Made by a program: the position numbers and the translations under genes. Source: JANRKN01 sp033763435 (lineage in GTDB: Bacteria; Planctomycetota; Phycisphaerae; Phycisphaerales; UBA1924). Taken from it: a stretch of 19,481 nt of DNA. Below are positions 1-7,300 of the stretch, in pieces. The notes under the pieces are model-generated. The model ran no database searches, had not been told where the DNA came from, and was given only the letters and a program-made list of their open reading frames with translations. How positions within the stretch are numbered: the first letter of the stretch is position 1; the number at the start of each line of letters is the position of its first letter. The stretch spans positions 1 through 19,481 of the forward strand of contig JANRKN010000140.1 in the NCBI GenBank assembly GCA_033763435.1, read 5' to 3'.

Positions 1-494
1 TAGCCGCCCTTGTTCTCGACCAGGCTCCAGTGCGACTTGACGTCGCCCTTGGCCTTGCCGGTCTGGTGATCGGTCTCGGTGTAGATCAGCTCGATCTTGC
101 CGAAGTTGAACGAGAGCTCCTCGAGCGGGAGGCCCGAGCCCTCGCTCGCGCCGCCGGGGCGGATCGACGAGACGGTGACGTCGGTCATCTTGTATTCCAT
201 GTACTTCTGCTTGTCGCCCGTCGCGCGGTTGAGCGTGAGGGTGACGTCCTTGATGTGGGTGCCGTTGCAGCAGAAGAGGAAGAGCTTGGGCGAGGCCTTG
301 TCGAGCGTGTGGACGCAGGTCAGGTCCTGAACGTTCACGCGCTGGCTGGTGCGGGCGCCGCCGGACGAGGCCGCGCCGGCCGAGGGCTGCGAAGCGCCGA
401 AGGAGTACGACAGGACTTCGATCCAGTCTTTGTGCTTGCTGTCGGTCGACTCGCCGGGGATCCCGTCGATCTTCAGGAACATGTCAACTGCCAT
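1..494 (-). CDS. hcp: Hcp (TssD), type VI secretion inner-tube protein; stop codon cut off by window edge
   Basis: Hcp forms hexameric rings that stack into the T6SS inner tube, and it can carry effectors. The 164 visible residues begin MAVDMFLKIDGIPGESTDSK, a typical Hcp start, with DWIEVLSYSFG at 23-33. The middle has VHTLDKASPKLFLFC (61-75) and TLTLNRATGDKQKYMEYKM (85-103), and the end has LSFNFGKIELIYTETD (127-142). These match the Hcp beta-barrel pattern. The last full codons read NKGG and are followed by TA at the edge, so a TAA or TAG stop probably lies one base outside and the protein is essentially complete. The ATG start has AAAGGAG seven bases upstream (502-508). A Gly/Ser/Ala-rich stretch at 34-50 fits the variable extended loop. 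A 292-bp gap separates it from tssC, so hcp may have its own promoter, which would suit the large amounts of Hcp needed. The family assignment is secure; any effector cargo is unknown. Confidence 0.95.
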   Translation of the reverse strand, partial: MAVDMFLKIDGIPGESTDSKHKDWIEVLSYSFGASQPSAGAASSGGARTSQRVNVQDLTCVHTLDKASPKLFLFCCNGTHIKDVTLTLNRATGDKQKYMEYKMTDVTVSSIRPGGASEGSGLPLEELSFNFGKIELIYTETDHQTGKAKGDVKSHWSLVENKGG

Positions 495-786
495 GGTCGT
501 GCTCCTTTCGAGCCGTCACTGTTCATCGGCCCGGGAGGGCCCAGCACACGCCGGGCCGCCGAGACCTGCTTTTCGCCGGCCGAGGGGCCCGCCTTCGCGG
601 GGACTCTCGGGCCGATTCACTCCAGATAGCCCCACACCCTTTGCTCCGACCTCGCCTCACCCGCTTTTTTCAGGCCCATCCGCGCGCTCACGCCGGATCA
701 GCCCCCACCATCCAGCCCCACGGGCAAGGCCTCACCATCAAACCCCACCCGCGCGTCTCCGCGGGGGCGGGGGGAATGAACGTCGA
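495..786. other. Intergenic region tssC-hcp with GC-rich hairpins
   Basis: This 292-bp gap holds no supportable gene. A two-part hairpin lies in what would be the hcp leader: an outer stem pairs 577-584 with 606-614 (one bulged base), and an inner stem CCCGC/GCGGG with a CTTC loop spans 588-601. A second GC-rich hairpin (about 743-774) lies just after the tssC stop. It has no clear U tract on the minus strand, so it is at best a weak terminator or an mRNA-stabilising stem. I could not find a convincing sigma-70 or sigma-54 promoter for hcp. Confidence 0.5.
502..508 (-). promoter_or_regulatory. Ribosome binding site of hcp
   Basis: AAAGGAG on the minus strand, seven bases before the ATG at 494. 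It confirms the hcp start. Confidence 0.8.
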
Positions 787-2283
787 TCAGCCGCCGCCCT
801 TGGCGCTGGGCAGCTTGGAGACCAGCCGCAGCGAGACGGTGAGGCCTTCGAGCTGATAGTGCGGGCGGAGGAAGAACTTGCTCGAGTAGTAGCCGGGGTT
901 GCCGGGCACTTCCTCGACCTTCACCTCGGCCGCCGCGAGCGGGTAGCGCGCCTTGGTCTCTTCCGAGGCGCTGGGGTCGGTGGTCACGTAGTTGGTGATC
1001 CACTTGTTCAGCCACGACTCCATGTCGGCGCGCTCCTTGAACGAGCCGATCTTGTCGCGGACGATGCACTTGAGATAGTGCGCGAACCGGCACGTCGAGA
1101 ACAGGTACGGCAGGCGCGCGCCGAGGTTGGCGTTCGCCGTCGCGTCCGGGTCGTCGTACTCGGCCGGCTTGTGCAGGCTCTGCGCGCCGACGAACACGGC
1201 GTAGTCCGTGTTCTTCCAGTGGCTCAGGGGCATGAACCCGTTGCGGGCAAGCTCGGCCTCGCGGCGATCGGTGATGCCGATCTCCGTCGGGCACTTCATG
1301 TCCACGCCGCCGTCGTCGGTCGGGAACGTGTGGCACGGCAGGCCTTCGACCATGCCGCCCGACTCGACGCCCCGGATCCGCGAGCACCAGCCGTAGAGCT
1401 TGAACGACCGCGTGATGTTCACACCCATCGCGTACGCCGCGTTCGCCCAGCAGTACTTGTCGTGCTTGGCGCCCTCGGTGTCCTCCTCGAACGAGAACTC
1501 CTCGACCGGGCTGGTCTTGGACCCGTACGGCAGGCGCGCCAGGAACCGCGGCAGCGCCAGGCCCAGATAGCGCGAATCGTCGCTCTCGCGCAGGCTCCGC
1601 CAGGGCGCGTACTCGGCGCTCTGGAAGATCTTCGTCAGGTCGCGCGGGTTGCTCAGCTCCTGCCACGACTCCATGTTCATCACGCTCGGGTTCACGCCCG
1701 TGATGAACGGCGCGTGCGCCGCCGAAGCGATCTGCGCCATGCCCGACAGGATCTCGACGTCGGGCGGCGAGTGGTCGAAGTGGTAGTCGCCGATCAGCGA
1801 GCCGAAGGGCTGGCCGCCGGGCGTGCCGAACTCTTCCTCGTACATCTTCTTGAACAGCGGGCTCTGGTCCCAGGCCGTGCCCTTGAACTTGGCGATCGTC
1901 TTGCCCAGGTCCTTCTTCGAGATGTTCAGCACGCGGATCTTGAGGTTCTCGTCCGTCTCGGTGTTGTTCACGAGGTACGAGAGCCCGCGCCAGGCCGACT
2001 CGAGCGCCTGGAAGTCCGGGTGATGAAGGATCTTGTTCAGCTGCTCGGTCATCTTGCGATCGATCTCGGCGATGATCGCTTCGATGGTCTTGAGCGCGTC
2101 GTCGGAGACCAGCGCGGTCGAGGACAGGGCCTGCTCGGCCAGAGTCTTCACCGCGGTCTCGATCGCCTGCTTCGCGTTGCTGGTCTTGGGCTTGAACTCT
2201 TTCTGCAGAAGGGCGTCAAGCTCGCCCAGTTCCATCGCAGACCCCGCCGCCGCCGACTGAGCCTGAGGATTTCCGTCCGCCAT
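787..2283 (-). CDS. tssC: TssC (VipB/ImpC), large subunit of the T6SS contractile sheath
   Basis: TssC pairs with TssB to build the cytoplasmic sheath that contracts and drives the Hcp tube out of the cell. The 498 residues match the usual family length of about 490-500. Recognisable conserved blocks are HHPDFQALESAWRGLSYLV (87-105), EFGTPGGQPFGSLIGDY (151-167), ARLPYGSKTSPVEEFSFEE (249-267), NAAYAMGVNITRSF (281-294) and LRPHYQLEGLTVSLRLVSK (472-490). The first 20 or so residues are an Ala/Ser-rich extension before the conserved core. The ATG start has AAAGGAA seven bases upstream (2291-2297). It follows tssB by 83 bp and is probably in the same transcript. Nothing looks truncated or frameshifted. 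The identification is secure; sheath function in this strain is inferred from the family. Confidence 0.97.
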   Translation of the reverse strand: MADGNPQAQSAAAGSAMELGELDALLQKEFKPKTSNAKQAIETAVKTLAEQALSSTALVSDDALKTIEAIIAEIDRKMTEQLNKILHHPDFQALESAWRGLSYLVNNTETDENLKIRVLNISKKDLGKTIAKFKGTAWDQSPLFKKMYEEEFGTPGGQPFGSLIGDYHFDHSPPDVEILSGMAQIASAAHAPFITGVNPSVMNMESWQELSNPRDLTKIFQSAEYAPWRSLRESDDSRYLGLALPRFLARLPYGSKTSPVEEFSFEEDTEGAKHDKYCWANAAYAMGVNITRSFKLYGWCSRIRGVESGGMVEGLPCHTFPTDDGGVDMKCPTEIGITDRREAELARNGFMPLSHWKNTDYAVFVGAQSLHKPAEYDDPDATANANLGARLPYLFSTCRFAHYLKCIVRDKIGSFKERADMESWLNKWITNYVTTDPSASEETKARYPLAAAEVKVEEVPGNPGYYSSKFFLRPHYQLEGLTVSLRLVSKLPSAKGGG

Positions 2284-2366
2284 TGCTCCGTTCCTTTCGA
2301 TGATTCAGCCACCCCCGACCCCATGCACCGTTCCGATAGGCCCACCCCGGACCGATGCCCGCCCGC

Positions 2367-2873
2367 TCACTGACCGTCGGCCGGCTTGGGCGTCGACGCG
2401 AGGCTCTTGAGCAGCGTGGGATCGTTGAGCACCTTGCTGAGCAGCTGCTCGGCGCCGGACTTGCCGTCCATGTACGTGAGCAGGTTGGCCAGCTGCGTGC
2501 GGGTTTCGAGCAGCTTGTTGAGCGACTCGACCTTCTTCGCGACGGCCGCGGGGGAGAAGTCGGCCATGCTCTCAAAGGTCAGCTCGACCGCGAGGTTGCC
2601 CTCGCCGGTCAGCGTGTTGGGCACGTTGAACGCCGCGCGGGGCTTCATGCTCTTCATGCGATCGTCGAAGTTGTCGACGTCGATCTCGAGGAACTTGCGG
2701 TCCGCGACGGGGGGCAGCGGCTCGGCGGGTTTGCCCGACAGGTCGGCCATGACGCCCATCACGAAGGGCAGGTTGACCTTCTTCTCCGCACCGTAGAGCT
2801 CAAGGTCATACTCGATCTGCACGCGGGGAGCACGGTTGCGGGCCACGAACTTCTGCGAACTTGCCTTCGCCAC
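2367..2873 (-). CDS. tssB: TssB (VipA/ImpB), small subunit of the T6SS contractile sheath; GTG start
   Basis: TssB is the small sheath subunit that co-assembles with TssC. I place the start at the GTG at 2873, giving 168 residues, because AAGGAG (2880-2885) lies six bases upstream. The resulting N-terminus, MAKASSQKFVARNRAPRVQI, looks like a normal TssB start. The frame stays open eight codons further upstream, but that extension would contain the ribosome binding site. Conserved blocks are VQIEYDLELYG (18-28), LPFVMGVMADLSGKP (35-49), DRKFLEIDVDNFDDRMKSMK (58-77) and FESMADFSPAAVAKKVESLN (100-119), followed by a helical LLETRTQLANLLTYMDGK (121-138). The spacing is 89 bp after tssA and 83 bp before tssC, consistent with a tssA-tssB-tssC operon. 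The length is typical for the family. Confidence 0.96.
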   Translation of the reverse strand: MAKASSQKFVARNRAPRVQIEYDLELYGAEKKVNLPFVMGVMADLSGKPAEPLPPVADRKFLEIDVDNFDDRMKSMKPRAAFNVPNTLTGEGNLAVELTFESMADFSPAAVAKKVESLNKLLETRTQLANLLTYMDGKSGAEQLLSKVLNDPTLLKSLASTPKPADGQ

Positions 2874-2879
2874 GGTCAA

Positions 2880-2885
2880 CTCCTT
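2880..2885 (-). promoter_or_regulatory. Ribosome binding site that fixes the tssB GTG start
   Basis: AAGGAG on the minus strand, six bases before the GTG at 2871-2873. It decides between this GTG and the longer open frame reaching 2897. Confidence 0.75.
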
Positions 2886-2962
2886 CCGAATCTTCACCCC
2901 GCCCGCACACCGAACCGTTCACGCTTCGCCCGGAGCCCCACACGGCCCCCGAGCCACACCGA

Positions 2963-4060
2963 TCAGCTGCCCTCAGGCGGCAGCTGGATCTTTTCCAGCA
3001 TCGCGATCGACGTCGGGTCCAGCACCCGCGTGATCTCCAGGAAATTCTTCCCCACCATCGCCTTCGCGCACGCCACGATCAGCGCGACCGGGCTCGAAGG
3101 CTCGTGCTGCTCATAGTACCGAACGACTTTGTCGAGCGCGAGAATCACGTCGCGCTGGCTGCTGACCTCGCCCGAGATCGCCTTGCCCCCGCCACCACCG
3201 CCTCCGCCGCCCCCACCACTGCCACCACTCGCGCCGCCCGCGGCCGCGTCGCCCGCCGAAGCCTCCGCCGGCGCTTCCCCGCCGAGCTTTTTCGCGAGCC
3301 GTCGGCGGACCTGCGTCGCGGCATCGCGCAGCAGCGTCTTGGTCCGGCCCATCTCGACGCCGTTGCCCGCGCCGACCGCCTTGGTCACCGCGGCGTCGAT
3401 CGCCTCGATGTGAGCCAGACACTCTTCGACGTTCTTGGCGATCGCCTCGAGCACCTCGTTGTCGGTCTCTTCAAAGGCCGCGTCGATGATGCCCAGATCA
3501 ACCTTCGGCCTCGCCGCCGCGTCGCCGCCCTGAAGCTGCGCCTGCAGCTCGCCCCCCGCGACCGCGATGTCCTTGAGGCTGAACTTGCCCAGCTGGCGCG
3601 ACTCGCACAGCGGACACTCGCGCACGCGCTCGAGGAACCTCAGCGGGTCGCCGAAGGTCCCGATCTCGGCCGCCATCGCGCCGATGATGTTCACCCGCAT
3701 CGTCGGGTCGTTGTTGTCGTCCGGATCCAGCAGCGGATAGACCGTCGGCCACTGATTCTCGAGATAGAAGCGCAGCACCGCGAGGCCGTCCTTCAGCCCA
3801 GCGTACCCCTCCATCTTGGCCGAACAGACCGAGAGCCAGACCATGATCTGGAGGTGCCGGCCTCGCGCCAGAAGTTCGATGCAGCCATCGCGCAGCTCGC
3901 GCCAGTTCGGGTCTTCCGCGGGCGTGCCGGTGACTGGGTCTTCCGGCTTGCCCTCGGCAAGGCGCAGAATCTCCATGAACCGGCGGTCGTACTGAAGGTC
4001 CTCGCCGCAGGGATTGTCCCCCGCCAAGGGCTTCGTCAGGTTGGCAAAGTCCAGACCCAT
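2963..4060 (-). CDS. tssA: TssA (ImpA family), T6SS tail-assembly protein with a polyglycine linker
   Basis: TssA proteins coordinate baseplate docking and co-polymerisation of tube and sheath. The 365-residue protein has an ImpA N-terminal domain at about 10-130, with PLAGDNPCGEDLQYDRRFME (11-30), PNWRELRDGCIELLARGRHL (51-70) and QWPTVYPLLDPDDNNDP (103-119). A helical middle region follows (about 185-260), then an Ala/Gly-rich linker with a run of 11 glycines (about 275-292). The C-terminal domain (about 296-360) carries the characteristic VRYYEQHEPSSPVALIVACA (313-332) and VGKNFLEI (336-343). The ATG at 4060 has GGGAG five bases upstream; a TTG one codon earlier is less likely. The gene follows a terminator and a 203-bp spacer, so it probably begins its own transcript with tssB and tssC. 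The GGN-repeat DNA of the linker could be prone to length change. The assignment is strong; the exact TssA subclass is uncertain. Confidence 0.93.
   Translation of the reverse strand: MGLDFANLTKPLAGDNPCGEDLQYDRRFMEILRLAEGKPEDPVTGTPAEDPNWRELRDGCIELLARGRHLQIMVWLSVCSAKMEGYAGLKDGLAVLRFYLENQWPTVYPLLDPDDNNDPTMRVNIIGAMAAEIGTFGDPLRFLERVRECPLCESRQLGKFSLKDIAVAGGELQAQLQGGDAAARPKVDLGIIDAAFEETDNEVLEAIAKNVEECLAHIEAIDAAVTKAVGAGNGVEMGRTKTLLRDAATQVRRRLAKKLGGEAPAEASAGDAAAGGASGGSGGGGGGGGGGGKAISGEVSSQRDVILALDKVVRYYEQHEPSSPVALIVACAKAMVGKNFLEITRVLDPTSIAMLEKIQLPPEGS
3187..3240 (-). repeat. GGN trinucleotide-like tract encoding the TssA glycine linker
   Basis: Nearly pure GGN codons (with a few Ser and Ala codons) encode TssA residues about 275-292, including 11 glycines in a row. 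Synonymous third bases vary, which makes it less slippage-prone than a perfect trinucleotide repeat. It separates the helical middle region from the conserved C-terminal domain and is probably a flexible tether. Confidence 0.7.
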
Positions 4061-4166
4061 CAACGCTCCCGAGCCTCACCACCCTCTGCAGACCGCCCTC
4101 TCGCCGCTTCCCCCATCCCGCGGCGAAGGGCTCCCAGTCTGACACATTCCGGTCCGAATTGCAACT

Positions 4167-4182
4167 CCCCCCCTCCCCCCCC
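4167..4182 (-). repeat. G8-A-G7 homopolymer tracts upstream of tssA
   Basis: On the minus strand this reads eight G, one A, seven G, about 107-122 bases before the tssA ATG. Runs of this length can slip during replication and can form G-rich structures. It may lie inside the tssA promoter region, but no promoter is established. Confidence 0.7.
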
Positions 4183-4185
4183 AAT

Positions 4186-4245
4186 GCCAAGGCGAGTGCC
4201 AAGGCGAGTGCCGAGGCGAGTGCCGAGGCGGGTCCCGAGGGGCTT
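4186..4245. repeat. 12-bp tandem repeat, four clear copies plus one degenerate copy
   Basis: Plus-strand units are GCCAAGGCGAGT (4186-4197), the same again (4198-4209), GCCGAGGCGAGT (4210-4221), GCCGAGGCGGGT (4222-4233) and a degenerate CCCGAGGGGCTT (4234-4245). It lies between the tpsA terminator and the tssA leader, in non-coding DNA. Copies one and two are identical and divergence grows toward the terminator side, which suggests recent duplication at one end. Confidence 0.8.
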
Positions 4246-4255
4246 CCCAAGGGCG

Positions 4256-4294
4256 TAAAGAAAGACCGCCCCCCGGCATTTCGGGAGGCGGTCT
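4256..4294 (-). terminator. Rho-independent terminator of the tpsB-tpsA unit
   Basis: Positions 4282-4294 pair with 4263-4275 in a 13-bp stem with one mismatch; the 5' arm on the minus strand starts AGACCGCC. The loop is six bases (4276-4281). On the minus strand the hairpin is followed by TTCTTTA, a U-rich tail. It lies 32 bases after the tpsA stop at 4327 and separates the haemagglutinin gene from tssA. Confidence 0.8.
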
Positions 4295-4326
4295 GAAGAA
4301 ATCAGGGTTGGTCCAGGACGGCTGGC

Positions 4327-7300
4327 TTACCGGCCGGCCATCGCGATCGGGCCCGTGATCTGGTTGAGGCTGAACATGCCGGGCGCCGCGGGAACGGTGC
4401 CCTGGATCGCCTCGAGCAGCACCGGGCGGACCTGCTCGGCGTCGATCTCGGCCGGGGCGATCGCGTCGATCAGCACGTTCTTGGGCACCGAGGTCTCCTT
4501 GGCGGTCAGGCCGATCCGGTCCAGCTCGCCGAAGAAGCGCCCGATGTCCTGCAGGTAGCCCAGGGCCTCCTGGTCGCCGGCATCGCTCGAGCCTTCGAGG
4601 AACGAGCGGAAGCCGGTGCCCGAGGCCGCGCCGCCCGTCGCCGAGTAGCGCGTCCAGGCCTCGCCGAGCTTGGCCTTGACGATCTCCTGGTGCGTCGAGT
4701 CGTTGAGCTTGGCGCCCACGTAGGCCTCGATCACCCGCTCGACCACGTCGAGGCTGAGGCGGTTGATCGAGACGCGGACGTCGCCGCCCGCGCCGAGGTT
4801 CGGGCGCGAGGGGTTGAAGCCCGGCCGCGGCGTGTCGCTGTCGACCGCCTGACCGTCGGAGCCCAGCGTGTACATGCCCAGGCGGTCGTTGTACAGCGCC
4901 CGGCCGATGAGGAACTGCAGGATCCGCTCGCCCGACAGCGACTTGGTGTCGATGCCGATCTGCTTGAGCAGTTCGCGGATGCGATCGGACGCCACGACGC
5001 TCGGGCTCACGCGGCCTTCGTCCTGCAGACGCGGGATCGGCGGCGTGAACACGGTCGATGCCCGCGTGCCGCCCTGCGCCCGCAGGTCCAGCACGAGCAG
5101 TCGGGCGTTGAGCGTCGCGGGGTCAAAGAACGAGTCGACGATCGCGTTGGGCTCGGTCGGGATGAAGAGCTGTCCGCCCGCCGCGTCCAGCGCCGCGACG
5201 TTGTTGCCCAGGTCCGACGCATACGCGAAGGTGCCCGCGCCGGTCGTCGAGATCGCGCCGGTGAAGGTGATCGTGCCCGCCGCGACAAAGTCGGTGCCGA
5301 TGTCGGCGAAGGGCTGGCCGATGTTGTTGACGATCGTGTTTGCCTCGCGGAGCCGGATCACGATGTTGGTGCCCTGAACGGTCAGGTTGCCCAGCGAGGC
5401 AAGGTCGCCGACCGTCACCGTGCCGCCGCCCTGGAGCGTGAGGTTGCCCAGCGCCAGAATCTTCTGGCCCGCGGCCATGGTGATGTTGCCGTCGGAGATG
5501 ATCGAGAACGAGCGCGCACCCGGCGTGAGGTTGCTCGCCGTGATCAGGCGGCCCGTCGCGGGATCGAAGACGCCGAAGACGATCGTCGCGATCTGGGGCG
5601 TCGCGATGGTGGAGCCCAGCGTGACGTTGCCCAGCGCGCGGGTCGCACCGAGGCTGCCGCCCAGCGCGATCGCCGGCAGCGCGAAAGTCGGGTCGGAGAA
5701 GGTCGAGATGAGCGTGAGGTCCTTGCTGGCCGCGCCCGCCGCCGCGTTGGTGGTCGAGCGGAGCCAGAGGCGCCCGCCGCCCGCGTCGAGCGAGGTAGAG
5801 CGGAAGACCTCGACCGCGGTGCCGACATCGATGCCCGTGGCAAAGACGTTGACCGAGGCCGCGGCGACGTCGTTCGAGCCGAAGGTGGTGATCCCGCCGC
5901 CGTTGACCAGTAGCTGACCCAGGCGGGCGCCGGCGGTGCCGACGTCCTTGCCGAAGGTCGCGCCGCCGGTCGCCGTGACCGTGAGGCCGCGGGCGGTGCC
6001 GTCGGTGACGATCGCGCCACCGAAGAGCGCCGCGCCCGTGGTGGTGATCGTGCGATCGCCGCCCGCGAGGATCGTGGTGCCCGTGGTCTGCATGGTCGTG
6101 AGCGCGCCCGCGGCGATGTTCGCGCCCAGGCGGATGTTCTGCGAGCCGCTGGTGAGCGTGAGGAGCGCCGGGGTCGTGAACGCGCCCTGGACATCGATCA
6201 GCGAGGTGCCGGTCATGTCCGCCCGGCCGATCGTCACGCCCGCGAGGTCGGCGCCGAGGCGGCCGAGCTCGGTCGCATCGAGGCTGAGCGTGCCCGCGGC
6301 GCCCGTGGCGCCCAGGACGATCGTCGCGGTGTTGCTGAAGGCCTGGATCGCAAGGTTTGCGCCGGCGCCGGTGACATTGCCGCCGATGTTCAGGTCGCCC
6401 ACGCTGAGCAGGCGGGAGCCCGTGACGGCGGTGTTGCCGTTGAGGTTGAGGAGCTGCGTCGCGAAGATGTCGCCGCCCAGGGCGATGTTGTTGTTGCTGG
6501 TGAGCGTGAGGTTGGGCGCGAAGCCCGTGCCCGCCGAGCCGATGTTGCCAACGACGCTGACGGTGTTCGCGCCGGTGAAGTTGCTCTGCCCGATATTGAC
6601 CTGCGAGACGTTGGTGCCGATCTGGAGCAGCTCGGCGCTGGTGAGCGAGAGCTGGCCCGCGGTCGGGGCGGCGCCGCCGAGGGCGATGCCCGCGGTGGTC
6701 GGATCGAACTGAGCGATGTTGAGCGTCCGTCCCGCGGCGGTGCCGGTGACGGTGTTGCCGAAGTTCAGGTCGCCCGCGGTGAGCGTGATCGTGGCCGCGC
6801 CCAGCTGCAGGTTGTTCTGGTAATCCTGCAGGCCGCTGGTGGTCACATCAGCGCTGAGCAGAACGTTGCCGCCCGTGGCCGCCGTCCGGCCCTGGGTCGT
6901 GAGGGTCTGGAGGAAGGTGCCCGCCGCGCCGACCGCACCCGTGAAGGTGACCAGCCCGTCGGCGACCGTCGTGAGCGAGCGGTTGTTGGCCGTCGCGTCA
7001 GCGTTCACCGTCCCGCCGAACGTGATGTTGCCGTTGGTGTTGTCGCCCAGCGTCCGGATGGTGACCTGATCCGCGACGACGACATTGTTCTGGAAGCTCA
7101 GCGCCTGCAGCGCCCGGATCGCCCGGGCCTCGTTCGTCGAGCCCGTGTCGCCGAAGACCGTCGTGCCCGCCGTCGCGGCCGAGTCGCCCCGCGTCGTGAC
7201 GGTCAGGAAGTCGTTGCCGACCGAGCCCACGTCCGCCGCAAAGCGGATCGTGCCGTCGCTGCGGACCTCAAGCGTGCGGCTGTTGCCGTCGCCGTCGCTG

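Larger units (their letters stand above)
4061..4326. other. Intergenic region tpsA-tssA: terminator, tandem repeat and homopolymer tracts
   Basis: This 266-bp gap contains, in transcription order, the tpsA terminator (4294-4256), a 12-bp tandem repeat (4245-4186), a minus-strand G8-A-G7 tract (4182-4167) and about 100 bases leading to the tssA start. A promoter for tssA is expected here because of the terminator. The best match, TTGCAA (4159-4164) with a 17-base spacer to CAGACT (4136-4141), is weak. I do not list it as a promoter. Confidence 0.5.

Noticed and set aside
743..774. GC-rich hairpin after tssC as a firm terminator
   Set aside because: The stem has internal mismatches and is followed on the minus strand only by a short TTTGATGG, so termination is not supported.
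349..2373. Long plus-strand open frame opposite hcp, tssC and tssB
   Set aside because: Its product is rich in Arg, Ala, Val and Leu with no domain, and it lies antisense to well-recognised genes. In GC-rich DNA such antisense frames stay open by codon bias.
4186..4245. Possible CRISPR-like array
   Set aside because: The units are 12 bp, joined directly with no spacers; this is a simple tandem repeat.
3498..4250. Minus-strand open frame overlapping tssA whose start reads as an Ala-Leu repeat resembling a hydrophobic segment
   Set aside because: The Ala-Leu run comes from the 12-bp repeat, and the rest is an out-of-frame shadow of tssA.
2861..4258. Plus-strand open frame opposite tssA ending in a repeated PRRV peptide
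   Set aside because: The repeat is just the 12-bp non-coding tandem repeat read in frame; the rest is antisense to tssA.
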